Shown here: in pieces, positions 1-6,370 of the stretch
Layout of the letters: each line of letters begins with the position of its first letter
How positions within the stretch are numbered: position 1 is the first letter of the stretch
From: JAPLGZ01 sp038225095
Lineage (GTDB): Bacteria; Chloroflexota; Anaerolineae; Caldilineales; Caldilineaceae
Direction: 5' to 3'
Assembly: GCA_038225095.1 (NCBI GenBank)
Contig: JBBREZ010000184.1
Location: 1 to 11,945 of the forward strand
DNA: 11,945 nt
The notes under the pieces: generated by a model
The model's input: only the letters and a program-made list of their open reading frames with translations
The model's database searches: none
What the model was told of the DNA's origin: nothing
Translations under genes and position numbers: made by a program

Positions 1-55
1 TATCGCGTTTCTCGGCCAGAAACGCATCAAGCGCCTCAGTGTTGCTTGTCATCAT
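1..55 (-). CDS. N-terminal fragment of a gene running off the left edge
   Basis: On the minus strand an open frame begins with two ATG codons (53-55 and 50-52) and stays open to the window edge, reading MMTSNTEALDAFLAEKRD. A weak ribosome-binding sequence (GGTAGGG) lies just upstream, and a TATAGT hexamer lies about 50 nt upstream. Only 18 residues are visible, so the product cannot be named. The pattern L-D-A-F-L-A-E-K-R-D is reminiscent of the extreme N-terminus of M20-family metallopeptidases, but this is a guess from a very short peptide. It points the same way as the downstream half of the thioesterase unit but is separated from it by a 180-nt gap, so it probably has its own promoter. 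Confidence 0.5.
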   Translation of the reverse strand, partial: MMTSNTEALDAFLAEKRD

Positions 56-103
56 GCACCCTACCAAAACAATAGACTATTTCTGCATTCAGTTCTATGT
101 TAC

Positions 104-109
104 ACTATA
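104..109 (-). promoter_or_regulatory. Possible -10 element for the left-edge gene
   Basis: Read on the minus strand this is TATAGT, five of six matches to the sigma-70 -10 consensus, lying 48 nt before the ATG at 55. No convincing -35 hexamer is seen at 16-18 nt spacing, so the call is tentative. Confidence 0.25.
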
Positions 110-175
110 CCACATTTCGCTACTCTGCTGGGTTTGCTATAGTTTACCAGACATAGTCATATAGTTGATCAATAA

Positions 176-189
176 CCGTTAAATAACGG
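176..189 (-). terminator. Weak stem-loop after the thioesterase gene
   Basis: CCGTT (176-180) pairs with AACGG (185-189) around a four-base loop, about 47 nt after the thioesterase stop codon in the direction of transcription. On the minus strand it is followed by TTATTGAT rather than a clean T tract. The stem is only 5 bp, so it is at best a weak terminator for the ribokinase-VOC-thioesterase unit. Confidence 0.22.
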
Positions 190-235
190 CTGGTCTTCGG
201 TGGGCGGACACTTGTTGATCGTCTAGAGAAGCCGC

Positions 236-769
236 TTAGGCGGATGCAACCGGCCCTGGGGGAGGCAAGATCAGGCAGGTTGTGGTGGCATGAGCGTACA
301 GTTTGCCCCGCGCGTCCGTGATCCGCGCCTCAGCCATCCCCACACTGCGGCCGACCTGAATCACCTTGCCTTCACAACGGATAATGCCCGTTTCGCACGT
401 CAATGCGCGCAGAAAATTGACCTTCACTTCGAGTGTGGTATAGCCAACGCCAGCGGGCAGCATGGTCTGGACAGCGCAGCCCATGGCCGAGTCACACAAG
501 GTGCAGGCCAGGCCCCCATGCACCACGCCAATCGGGTTGTAATGATATTCGGCGGGTTCAACTGTAAAAACGACGCGCCCCGGTTCGATATCGGCCATGT
601 CCTGAATGGTAATCCCCATCAACGCCATGATCGGGGGTGGCGGCACTTCGCCACGGACGATGGCGCGCAAAAAATCCAGACCACTCATCGTCATGCCCAG
701 CTTCGCCGTGAGCAGCGGGTCTTGCCAAGTGACGGTGCGCGTGCGTTGCGTGTTATCCACTTCACTCAT
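236..769 (-). CDS. PaaI-type hotdog-fold thioesterase
   Basis: A 177-aa protein of the PaaI/YbgC-like acyl-CoA thioesterase superfamily, expected to hydrolyse acyl- or aryl-CoA thioesters in the cytoplasm. The hotdog signature is clear: N78-P79, then V-V-H-G-G (H84, G85, G86) and D93 in the following helix, where family members place the catalytic acid. The C-terminal half carries the usual strands (G-Y-T-T-L-E-V-K-V-N-F-L-R, then A-E-A-R-I-T-D). It has about 40 residues more at the N-terminus than a minimal PaaI. I start it at the third of three consecutive ATGs (767-769), because GGAG at 776-779 is then 6 nt upstream. Starts at 775 or an in-frame TTG at 781 are possible but lie too close to or upstream of that site. 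It is the last gene of a unit behind the VOC protein, whose stop is at 785. The true substrate cannot be read from sequence. Confidence 0.9.
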   Translation of the reverse strand: MSEVDNTQRTRTVTWQDPLLTAKLGMTMSGLDFLRAIVRGEVPPPPIMALMGITIQDMADIEPGRVVFTVEPAEYHYNPIGVVHGGLACTLCDSAMGCAVQTMLPAGVGYTTLEVKVNFLRALTCETGIIRCEGKVIQVGRSVGMAEARITDARGKLYAHATTTCLILPPPGPVASA

Positions 770-784
770 CATCATCTCCAACCA

Positions 785-1174
785 TTAAATCGTAATTTCA
801 ATCCGATTGCCGTCTGGGTCCAAAACTGCGCTCTCATAGTAGCCATCGCCGGTGCGGCGCGGGCCATCCACCACTTGATAATCATCCTGGCGCAAGCGCG
901 CAGTTAGCTGATCGACCTGTGCCTGAGAACCAACCGCAAAGGCCAGATGAATGTAGCCAGTAAATTGAGTTTCAACATCATTTTTCGTCACCGGGATGAT
1001 TGGCCGCTGCATTAATTCAATGCGAGTGCCAGTTGTAAAAGTGAGAAAGTATGATTCAAATTGTTTGTTTGAGTTCACATATTTGTTATTCGCCGTGGCC
1101 CCGAAATAGGTTTCGTAAAAAGTCTTGAGTTGCTCCAGGTTGTGGGTCCAGATTGCGATGTGTTCAATGTGCAT
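785..1174 (-). CDS. VOC-family (glyoxalase I-like) metalloprotein
   Basis: A 129-aa single-subunit vicinal-oxygen-chelate protein. The opening M-H-I-E-H-I-A-I-W-T and the closing L-D-P-D-G-N-R-I-E-I-T are standard for the lactoylglutathione lyase/bleomycin-resistance fold. All four expected metal ligands can be placed: H5 and E53 in the first beta-alpha-beta-beta-beta module, and H76 and E126 in the second. This fits a divalent metal enzyme such as a glyoxalase, but dioxygenase, epimerase and thiol-transferase members share the same layout, so the reaction is unassigned. I choose the ATG at 1174 because AAGG lies 5 nt upstream and because an upstream ATG at 1201 would overlap the ribokinase end and add nine lysine-rich residues not typical of the family. 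It sits 16 nt behind ribokinase and 15 nt ahead of the thioesterase, so cotranscription is likely. Confidence 0.9.
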   Translation of the reverse strand: MHIEHIAIWTHNLEQLKTFYETYFGATANNKYVNSNKQFESYFLTFTTGTRIELMQRPIIPVTKNDVETQFTGYIHLAFAVGSQAQVDQLTARLRQDDYQVVDGPRRTGDGYYESAVLDPDGNRIEITI

Positions 1175-1190
1175 AAGAGCCTTTTTCCCT

Positions 1191-2129
1191 TTACTGTACA
1201 TCTAGCTTCAATAAACCGGCCGGCAATTCCGCAGCCATCGGAAAGCTACTTTGTGTGCCCGACCGCTGCACGCTAAGCGCCGCAATCTGATTCGCACGCT
1301 GCATGGCCTCAGCGAGCGGAATACCAAGCGCCAGAAAATAGCTCAGGCTGCCGACAAAGGCATCGCCCGCGCCGGTCGTGTCAATCGCCTTCACCTGCGG
1401 TGCGGGCACATACTTGGTTTCTGCCTTGCCGACCAACAAACTACCTCGTTCACCCAGGGTGAGCACAACCTGTCTAGCCCCGCGCGCCAACAAGCTGCGC
1501 GCCGCAGCTTCGGCTTGGGCCAGGCTTGCCACCGGTTGATTGGTGAGCAGTTCGGTTTCGCTTTCATTCGGGCAGAAAATATCGCTGAGTTGATATGCTT
1601 CCAACGGCAGTTGCGCACGCGCCGGCGCGGGATTAAAAATGGTCATCACGCCTTCTTCACGGCCAATGCGCAGCGCGGCTAACGTGGTAGCCAGTGGACA
1701 TTCCCATTGACAAACAACGATTTGCGCCTGGGCAATCGCTGCGCGCGCCGCTTCGACATCCGCCGGCGTCAGCAGCTCATTCGCACCCGCGACCACGATA
1801 ATCGCGTTGTTACCGGTTGTTTCATCCACCCAGATTGGGGCAACGCCGGTCGAGGATTGGTCGGTAAAAAGGACATAACGCGTGTCAAAGCCGAGGGTTT
1901 CATAGTTTTTCAGCGTGTCGCGGCCAAAGCTATCATTGCCCAGCTTAGTGATCATCAGTACTTCCGCGCCCAATTTGGCGGCCATCACGGCTTGATTGGC
2001 GCCTTTGCCACCAAAACCCGTTTGGAAACGCGTACCCGGCAAGGTTTCGCCCATTTTGGGTAAACGAGGCGCATAGCTGATCAGATCCATGTTGGATGCG
2101 CCGACGACACAAATTTTGGGGCGTGGCAT
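1191..2129 (-). CDS. rbsK: Ribokinase (PfkB family)
   Basis: A 312-aa PfkB-family sugar kinase, the usual length for ribokinase, which phosphorylates D-ribose to ribose 5-phosphate with ATP in the cytoplasm. It shows the N-terminal G-G-K-G-A-N-Q-A motif at 40-47 that contacts the sugar, N-P-A-P-A at 166-170, P-N-E-S-E at 187-191, and the C-terminal signature D-T-T-G-A-G-D-A-F-V-G at 250-260 containing the catalytic base D256. The order and spacing match RbsK better than fructokinase or adenosine kinase, although related kinases for deoxyribose or other pentoses cannot be excluded. The start has a good AAGGA site 7 nt upstream. No ribose transporter, RbsD or repressor is next to it; instead it leads a VOC protein and a thioesterase, so it may act mainly on salvaged ribose. 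Confidence 0.92.
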   Translation of the reverse strand: MPRPKICVVGASNMDLISYAPRLPKMGETLPGTRFQTGFGGKGANQAVMAAKLGAEVLMITKLGNDSFGRDTLKNYETLGFDTRYVLFTDQSSTGVAPIWVDETTGNNAIIVVAGANELLTPADVEAARAAIAQAQIVVCQWECPLATTLAALRIGREEGVMTIFNPAPARAQLPLEAYQLSDIFCPNESETELLTNQPVASLAQAEAAARSLLARGARQVVLTLGERGSLLVGKAETKYVPAPQVKAIDTTGAGDAFVGSLSYFLALGIPLAEAMQRANQIAALSVQRSGTQSSFPMAAELPAGLLKLDVQ

Positions 2130-2169
2130 AGGTTGATCCTTTTCAATTGGCTAGATGCGATAAACGCAG

Positions 2170-2175
2170 ATTATG
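2170..2175 (-). promoter_or_regulatory. Possible -10 element for the ribokinase unit
   Basis: On the minus strand this reads CATAAT, five of six to the -10 consensus, 40 nt before the rbsK ATG. The nearest -35-like hexamer is TTGCAA at only 15 nt spacing, and it lies inside the adjacent inverted repeat, so any promoter here would overlap that repeat. Confidence 0.25.
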
Positions 2176-2188
2176 GATGCAAAGGACA

Positions 2189-2255
2189 TTTTGCAACGAA
2201 TTACACGAATTAAATGCTCAAAACTTCGTCTTAATTCGTGTAATTCGTTGCAAAA
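2189..2255. repeat. Perfect 25-bp inverted repeat between nagZ and rbsK
   Basis: Positions 2189-2213 and 2231-2255 are exact reverse complements over 25 bp, with a 17-nt loop (2214-2230). The arms are AT-rich and internally repetitive, with TTCGT recurring every 9-10 bases in the right arm. The structure begins 5 nt after the nagZ stop codon in the direction of transcription, so it could fold in the nagZ transcript as a 3' stem-loop, but it lacks the GC stem plus T tract of a classical terminator. The arm sequence resembles short dispersed intergenic repeats seen in many environmental bacteria; this is my recollection, not a search result. Confidence 0.85.
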
Positions 2256-2259
2256 AGCT

Positions 2260-3519
2260 TTATCGCGCTATGTCCACCGGTTTGGACAACTTGCTTTTTA
2301 ACTGCTGAATGCGTTGATAGGATTCATCGATGCGCGCTTCGGAAATTACGCCGGTGGTCACCAAGCGTTTGATCAGGGCAACCGTGCGGGCGGCGACATC
2401 TGCTTCATAGACCAAATTGTTGGCAATCGCAATAATGTCTACACCGGCTTCGATCGTTTTCTGAATTGCGGTCTCAAAGCCGTAAAGCTCACGAATGGCC
2501 CCCATCTGCATATCATCGGTAATCACCACGCCTTTATAGTGCAATTCCTGGCGCAGTAGCTTTGTGATCGTCGGCTGCGAGAGCGTGGCCGGATAATCCT
2601 TGTCCAGGTTAGCGTTAAAGACATGTGCGGTCATAATCGCATCGGCCTGCTTAGCCGTAATCAGCGCGCGATAGGGTTCCAATTCCGTGCGTGACCAAGT
2701 GGTGGTGACATCCACAAAACCGCGATGGGTATCCGCTGTGGCGCTGCCGTGGCCGGGAAAATGTTTCAAAGTGCAGAGGACGCCTTGCGCATGGTGGGCT
2801 TCGATAAAAGCCAGCGCCTGTTGCGTGACAATGTGCGGGTCAGCGCTAAAGCTGCGTTCATACGCCCCGATCGCCGGGCTGTTGGGGTTCACATTGAGGT
2901 CGACGACGGGGGCCAAGTTCAGGTTAACGCCCATTGCCTTTAAGGTCTGCGCCATCTTGCCACTTTGTGCCCGCGTCACGTCTAGATCGTTCAGCGTCCC
3001 CAAAGCCTGGTGCGACATCGTGGCCGGGAAGCCATACGTTTCGCGCAAGCGCGTCACTTTTCCACCTTCCTGGTCCATCGTCACCAACAAAGACGTTGTC
3101 GCAAACGATTGCAACGCCGTGATCAACTGCTGCAATTGCTGCGGCGAGGCAATGTTACGCTCAAATTTCGCCGTGGGCACATCATAGTCAAAGAGCACCA
3201 CGCCGCCCAGATGCCGCTTGCGAATATCCTGTACAATCGCCGAATTCGTATCGACGGCCAAGCCACGAAAGCCGACCATCAACATCTGGCCGATCTTGAA
3301 GTCTAAATCGACGGTAGATTGGCCTACGGTGACAGGCGTCATAGTGGCGATCTCCTTGGATGCTGGGAAAGGAGTTGAAGCGGGTGTTATGGGTACAACG
3401 GTTGGTGATAGGGGCACAACATCGGCACAACCGGATAAGAGTACGCTCGTTGCCGCAGCTTGACCGATCAATTTGAGGAGTTTACGGCGTGAGTAAAGCG
3501 ATAAAGTAGATAAGTCCAT
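2260..3519 (-). CDS. nagZ: Exported lipoprotein beta-N-acetylhexosaminidase, GH3 (NagZ-like)
   Basis: A 419-aa glycoside hydrolase family 3 protein expected to remove terminal N-acetylglucosamine from muropeptides or chitin-type oligosaccharides. The N-terminus has a twin-arginine pattern (S-R-R-K-L-L-K), a short hydrophobic stretch and a lipobox L-L-S-G-C with the lipidated cysteine at 31. A Pro/Thr/Ser-rich linker to about 60 follows. Thus the enzyme should be anchored outside the membrane. The catalytic domain shows D-Q-E-G-G (about 149-153), the NagZ loop K-H-F-P-G-H-G (252-258) followed by D263 and H265 (the His/Asp acid-base pair of this family), and V-I-T-D-D-M-Q-M-G-A with nucleophile D335. 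The frame extends upstream to 3561, but that ATG lies inside a terminator-like hairpin with no ribosome-binding site. The ATG at 3519 has GAAG 6 nt upstream and gives a normal signal peptide. Confidence 0.92.
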   Translation of the reverse strand: MDLSTLSLYSRRKLLKLIGQAAATSVLLSGCADVVPLSPTVVPITPASTPFPASKEIATMTPVTVGQSTVDLDFKIGQMLMVGFRGLAVDTNSAIVQDIRKRHLGGVVLFDYDVPTAKFERNIASPQQLQQLITALQSFATTSLLVTMDQEGGKVTRLRETYGFPATMSHQALGTLNDLDVTRAQSGKMAQTLKAMGVNLNLAPVVDLNVNPNSPAIGAYERSFSADPHIVTQQALAFIEAHHAQGVLCTLKHFPGHGSATADTHRGFVDVTTTWSRTELEPYRALITAKQADAIMTAHVFNANLDKDYPATLSQPTITKLLRQELHYKGVVITDDMQMGAIRELYGFETAIQKTIEAGVDIIAIANNLVYEADVAARTVALIKRLVTTGVISEARIDESYQRIQQLKSKLSKPVDIAR

Positions 3520-3546
3520 AAGTGGCTTCAGTTCTAACCTGACAGA

Positions 3547-3594
3547 AAATTCGGAGCCCATCGCGTTGTTTACAATGGGGTGGGCTCCGAATTT
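3547..3594 (-). terminator. Terminator-like 14-bp hairpin after acylphosphatase
   Basis: AAATTCGGAGCCCA (3547-3560) and TGGGCTCCGAATTT (3581-3594) are exact reverse complements around a 20-nt loop. In the minus-strand transcript the stem begins 6 nt after the acylphosphatase stop and ends in TTTTCTGT, so it is a reasonable intrinsic terminator for the ABC-F/acyP unit. Its promoter-distal arm overlaps the unlikely upstream start of nagZ. Confidence 0.65.
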
Positions 3595-3600
3595 AGTCCT

Positions 3601-3870
3601 CTACTGCACCGCAAACCGCCGAAACTCGCCGGTTGCGTCCGACCACTCGACATCGACCTGATCAACACGCGCCCACGGCGAACCTTTGTGGAGCCATTGT
3701 TCCAGTTGTATGAGCGCGGCTTCTGGCCCTTCGGCCACAACTTTGACGGTGCCATTGGGTAAATTGGCAACCCGGCCAGTCACCTTAAGCCGGATTACTG
3801 CGCGTTTGGTGTAGTTGCGAAAAGCGACGCCTTGGACATGGCCGTGGACAATTGCGGTGAGTCGTTTCAT
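3601..3870 (-). CDS. acyP: Acylphosphatase
   Basis: An 89-aa cytoplasmic acylphosphatase, the standard size for the family, which hydrolyses carboxyl-phosphate bonds such as those of acetyl phosphate, carbamoyl phosphate or 1,3-bisphosphoglycerate. The family signature V-H-G-H-V-Q-G-V-A-F-R (8-18) supplies the phosphate-binding loop and catalytic R18. The second signature G-R-V-A-N-L-P-N-G-T-V (32-42) places the essential N36. Later features, E-G-P-E and the Q-L-E-Q-W-L-H-K-G-S-P helix with V-D-Q-V-D-V-E-W, also match. The ATG at 3870 follows GGTGG closely and is only 8 nt from the stop of the ABC-F gene, so the two are likely one transcript ending at the hairpin that follows. Confidence 0.95.
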   Translation of the reverse strand: MKRLTAIVHGHVQGVAFRNYTKRAVIRLKVTGRVANLPNGTVKVVAEGPEAALIQLEQWLHKGSPWARVDQVDVEWSDATGEFRRFAVQ

Positions 3871-3878
3871 GCCACCAC

Positions 3879-5915
3879 CTAGGCGAACATTTCCGTTGCG
3901 GTCTCAGCCAAGTTCGCCCAGACTTCCATCGCCTGATCCAGCGCTGCTTGGTTCGTGGCATATTCCTGGCTCAGCCGTTGAATTTTACCAAACTCGCGAT
4001 TAGCGCTGGCGAGCTGTAAATCCTGTTCCAACTTCAACCCTTTGGCTTCCAGCAGATGAACCTTCTTCTCCGCCTCTTCGATCAGCTTGACGCGTTTGCG
4101 CGCCTCATTCTTGATCCCTTTGTCGGAACCCTGAGATCGTCGCACCACGGCCCGCTCTTGCGAAGCCTGTTCTTTCGCCCGCTCGGTTGCCTGTTCACGC
4201 GCCGCCACAAACGTGGTATACGGGCCTTCAAAGACATGTAAACGGCCGTCGCGCACTTCCCAGATCTGGGTCGCTAGTCGGTCAATCAGATAGCGGTCAT
4301 GCGAAACCATCAGAATCGTGCCCTGAAAATTATCTAATACCTCTTGCAATACTTCCTGGGCAGGAATGTCCAGATGGTTGGTCGGCTCATCCAGCAACAG
4401 CAGATTGGCGCCTTCTAAGGCCAGCAAGGCTAAAGCCAACCGCCCGCGTTCGCCACCACTGAGCAGGCTAATCAGCTTATAGACATCATCGCTGCGGAAA
4501 AGATATTGGGCCAGATAATTGCGTGCTTGCCCAATTGGCATATTGCGAAAATTGAGCAATTCTTCCAAGACCGTGTTATTCGGGTTCAACTTGTCATGCG
4601 CCTGGGCAAAATAGCCAACTTTGAGACTCATGCCAAACCGCACATCGCCGGCCAGCGGCTGGATTTGTTGTGTCAACGCGCGCAAGAAGGTGGTTTTGCC
4701 CGTTCCATTCGGGCCAATCAGCGCTGCACATTCACCGCGAAACAACTCAATTGGCTGGTCTGCCGTAAACAGAAGATTGCCTGGATAGCCGATCTCAAGC
4801 GCGCTGGTGCGCAAGACCAAATTGCCGCTGCGCATGGCGGTTTTAAAGTTCATGTTCAGTTTGGGTGGCCGCACGTTGGGGTTGCGCAAGCCTTTGATCG
4901 CCTGCTCCACATCCGCAACGCCCCAGCGGGTTTCGGAAATATTGACCTCGTCCAGCACCTCGCCCCAGTTTTTGCTGAGCAGCAAATTCAGGCCGCCTTG
5001 TTCCACCACGCGCACTTCGCGGATCAAGCGTTTCAGCCGACCTTTGGCGCGATCACGCGTGCTATCGCGCGCAATGTTGCGTTTGATGAAGTCAAGTTCG
5101 CTGGTAAACTTCTCCATGATCGTCTTAAAATCATCTTCGCGCCGCTCCCAACGCTCCTGGCGCTGTTTCACAAAGGCGCTATAGTTGCCCCGATAGGTTT
5201 CCATACCTGTGCGGCTCATCTCCCAGATCACGTTGACCACCTTGTCTAAAAAGTAACGGTCGTGGCTGACGATTAGGATTGTGCCGTCCCAGAGTTTCAA
5301 GGTGCCTTCCAGCCACTCAATCGCTTCTACATCCAGATGATTGGTCGGTTCGTCGAGGATCAACAGATCCGGTTTTTCCAAAAGCAAGCGGGCGAGCAAC
5401 GCGCGCGTCTTTTGGCCGCCGCTCAAAACCTTCAGCGGCGTCTGCCAGTCTTGTTTAGAAAACCCCAGCCCTTGCAATACCTGATCAATGCGCACTTCGT
5501 AATCATAGCCACCAGCATGTTCGAAGGCGTCATGCGTCGCGCTATACTCGGCCAATAAAGCGTCGGAGGCATCGCCATGCGCCATGAGCTCTTGCAATTC
5601 ATTCAAGCGAGCTTCTTTAGCCTTAACATCGGCAAAAACGGTCAGCATTTCGCCAAAGAGCGTATTTTCGCGCTCGGCAAAGGCTTCCATCGCCTCTTGG
5701 CGTAAATAACCAATGCGCGTGCCTTGTGCAAAGCTCACACTGCCACCGGACGGCAGATTGAGCCCCGCCAAGATGCGCAACAGAGTTGTCTTGCCAATGC
5801 CATTGGGGCCCACCAGCCCAACCTTGCCATCGTTGGGGATGTTGGCGGTGAGACCAAGAAAAACATCAAAATCGCCATAAGATTGGCTTAAATTTGAAAT
5901 CGATAAAATCGACAT
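3879..5915 (-). CDS. ABC-F family ATPase with C-terminal coiled coil
   Basis: A 678-aa soluble protein with two ATP-binding cassettes and no membrane segments, typical of the ABC-F class that binds the ribosomal E site (EttA, Uup, YheS and antibiotic-resistance relatives). Cassette 1 has Walker A G-P-N-G-I-G-K-T (36-43), signature L-S-G-G-Q (164-168), Walker B with D188/E189 and switch H218. Cassette 2 has Walker A G-P-N-G-T-G-K-T (401-408), signature L-S-G-G-E (485-489), Walker B D509/E510 and H539. Both contain D-E-P-T-N-H-L-D. Between them is a charged linker (about 240-350), where ABC-F proteins carry the P-site tRNA-interaction motif. A Lys/Glu-rich coiled-coil tail (about 572-670) resembles that of Uup-like members. 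The subfamily cannot be fixed by eye; no drug-resistance context is visible. All catalytic residues are intact. A weak GGAA lies 8 nt before the ATG. Confidence 0.93.
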   Translation of the reverse strand: MSILSISNLSQSYGDFDVFLGLTANIPNDGKVGLVGPNGIGKTTLLRILAGLNLPSGGSVSFAQGTRIGYLRQEAMEAFAERENTLFGEMLTVFADVKAKEARLNELQELMAHGDASDALLAEYSATHDAFEHAGGYDYEVRIDQVLQGLGFSKQDWQTPLKVLSGGQKTRALLARLLLEKPDLLILDEPTNHLDVEAIEWLEGTLKLWDGTILIVSHDRYFLDKVVNVIWEMSRTGMETYRGNYSAFVKQRQERWERREDDFKTIMEKFTSELDFIKRNIARDSTRDRAKGRLKRLIREVRVVEQGGLNLLLSKNWGEVLDEVNISETRWGVADVEQAIKGLRNPNVRPPKLNMNFKTAMRSGNLVLRTSALEIGYPGNLLFTADQPIELFRGECAALIGPNGTGKTTFLRALTQQIQPLAGDVRFGMSLKVGYFAQAHDKLNPNNTVLEELLNFRNMPIGQARNYLAQYLFRSDDVYKLISLLSGGERGRLALALLALEGANLLLLDEPTNHLDIPAQEVLQEVLDNFQGTILMVSHDRYLIDRLATQIWEVRDGRLHVFEGPYTTFVAAREQATERAKEQASQERAVVRRSQGSDKGIKNEARKRVKLIEEAEKKVHLLEAKGLKLEQDLQLASANREFGKIQRLSQEYATNQAALDQAMEVWANLAETATEMFA

Positions 5916-6038
5916 AACACTATTCCAAGAACAAAATAATCATGACGAACGGACCACAGGGGTTTCATGAAAATTACCTGTCGCCGTTTTTTGAACTCAC
6001 AGCTTACCACATTTACGCTCATTTACACCATTTAGACG

Positions 6039-6058
6039 GCTAAAATTTTTATTTTAGC
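6039..6058. repeat. AT-rich 8-bp inverted repeat
   Basis: GCTAAAAT (6039-6046) pairs exactly with ATTTTAGC (6051-6058) across a TTTT loop. It stands about 125 nt upstream of the ABC-F start. It may be a binding site or simply AT-rich sequence; no terminator function is obvious because the stem is weak. Confidence 0.4.
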
Positions 6059-6310
6059 TAGAGATACCCCACCCGCGCCCTGGGGCTCCGCAAACAGATG
6101 GAAAAATCAGCAGGATGCATGGCCGTGCTCAACCAATGTTACCCTGCATAAGAAAACGTTAGTCGAGCAACAGGGTGAACTGCGGCACAGAGTAAGTATC
6201 TTGTCGATGGGGCAGATGATCGGGGACTCGCTGGTGTACAGACAGCGTGGCGCACGGGCACAGAGGTTTACACTGTGACAGCGATGATGGGTGGAAAATG
6301 AGCAATTAGC

Positions 6311-6348
6311 GAGGTAGGGAAGAACAGTTGAACACTCTTCTCTACCTC
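6311..6348 (-). terminator. Imperfect 13-bp hairpin after pcs
   Basis: GAGGTAGGGAAGA (6311-6323) and TCTTCTCTACCTC (6336-6348) are complementary at 12 of 13 positions around a 12-nt loop. In the minus-strand transcript the stem starts 22 nt after the pcs stop codon, the right place for a terminator, but only a broken T-rich stretch follows it. On the plus strand the odd pair becomes G-U. Confidence 0.45.
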
Positions 6349-6370
6349 TTACTTTTCACATTGACATTGC

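Larger units (their letters stand above)
5916..6370. other. 455-bp intergenic region, no gene seen
   Basis: This gap lies between the ABC-F start and the Pcs stop, both on the minus strand. No frame of convincing coding character is present on either strand. It contains an AT-rich 8-bp stem-loop (6039-6058) and a 13-bp imperfect hairpin near the Pcs stop (6311-6348). The ABC-F promoter should lie in the first 100 bases or so, but I cannot pick a convincing -35/-10 pair. Confidence 0.6.

Noticed and set aside
290..907. Long plus-strand open frame of 205 codons over the thioesterase and VOC genes
   Set aside because: It is antisense to two well-supported families, has His/Arg-rich composition without any recognisable motif, and no ribosome-binding site.
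785..2129. The ribokinase-VOC-thioesterase unit as a defence or toxin-antitoxin system
   Set aside because: All three proteins match ordinary metabolic families with intact catalytic residues and no toxin, nuclease or sensor domain.
4506..5249. 247-codon plus-strand open frame inside the ABC-F gene
   Set aside because: It is antisense to a gene with every ABC-F motif intact; the composition is that of a complementary-strand shadow.
3879..5915. ABC-F gene as an antibiotic-resistance determinant
   Set aside because: The overall form with a long C-terminal coiled coil resembles Uup-like housekeeping members, and there is no leader peptide or resistance context that I can see; resistance cannot be inferred from sequence alone.
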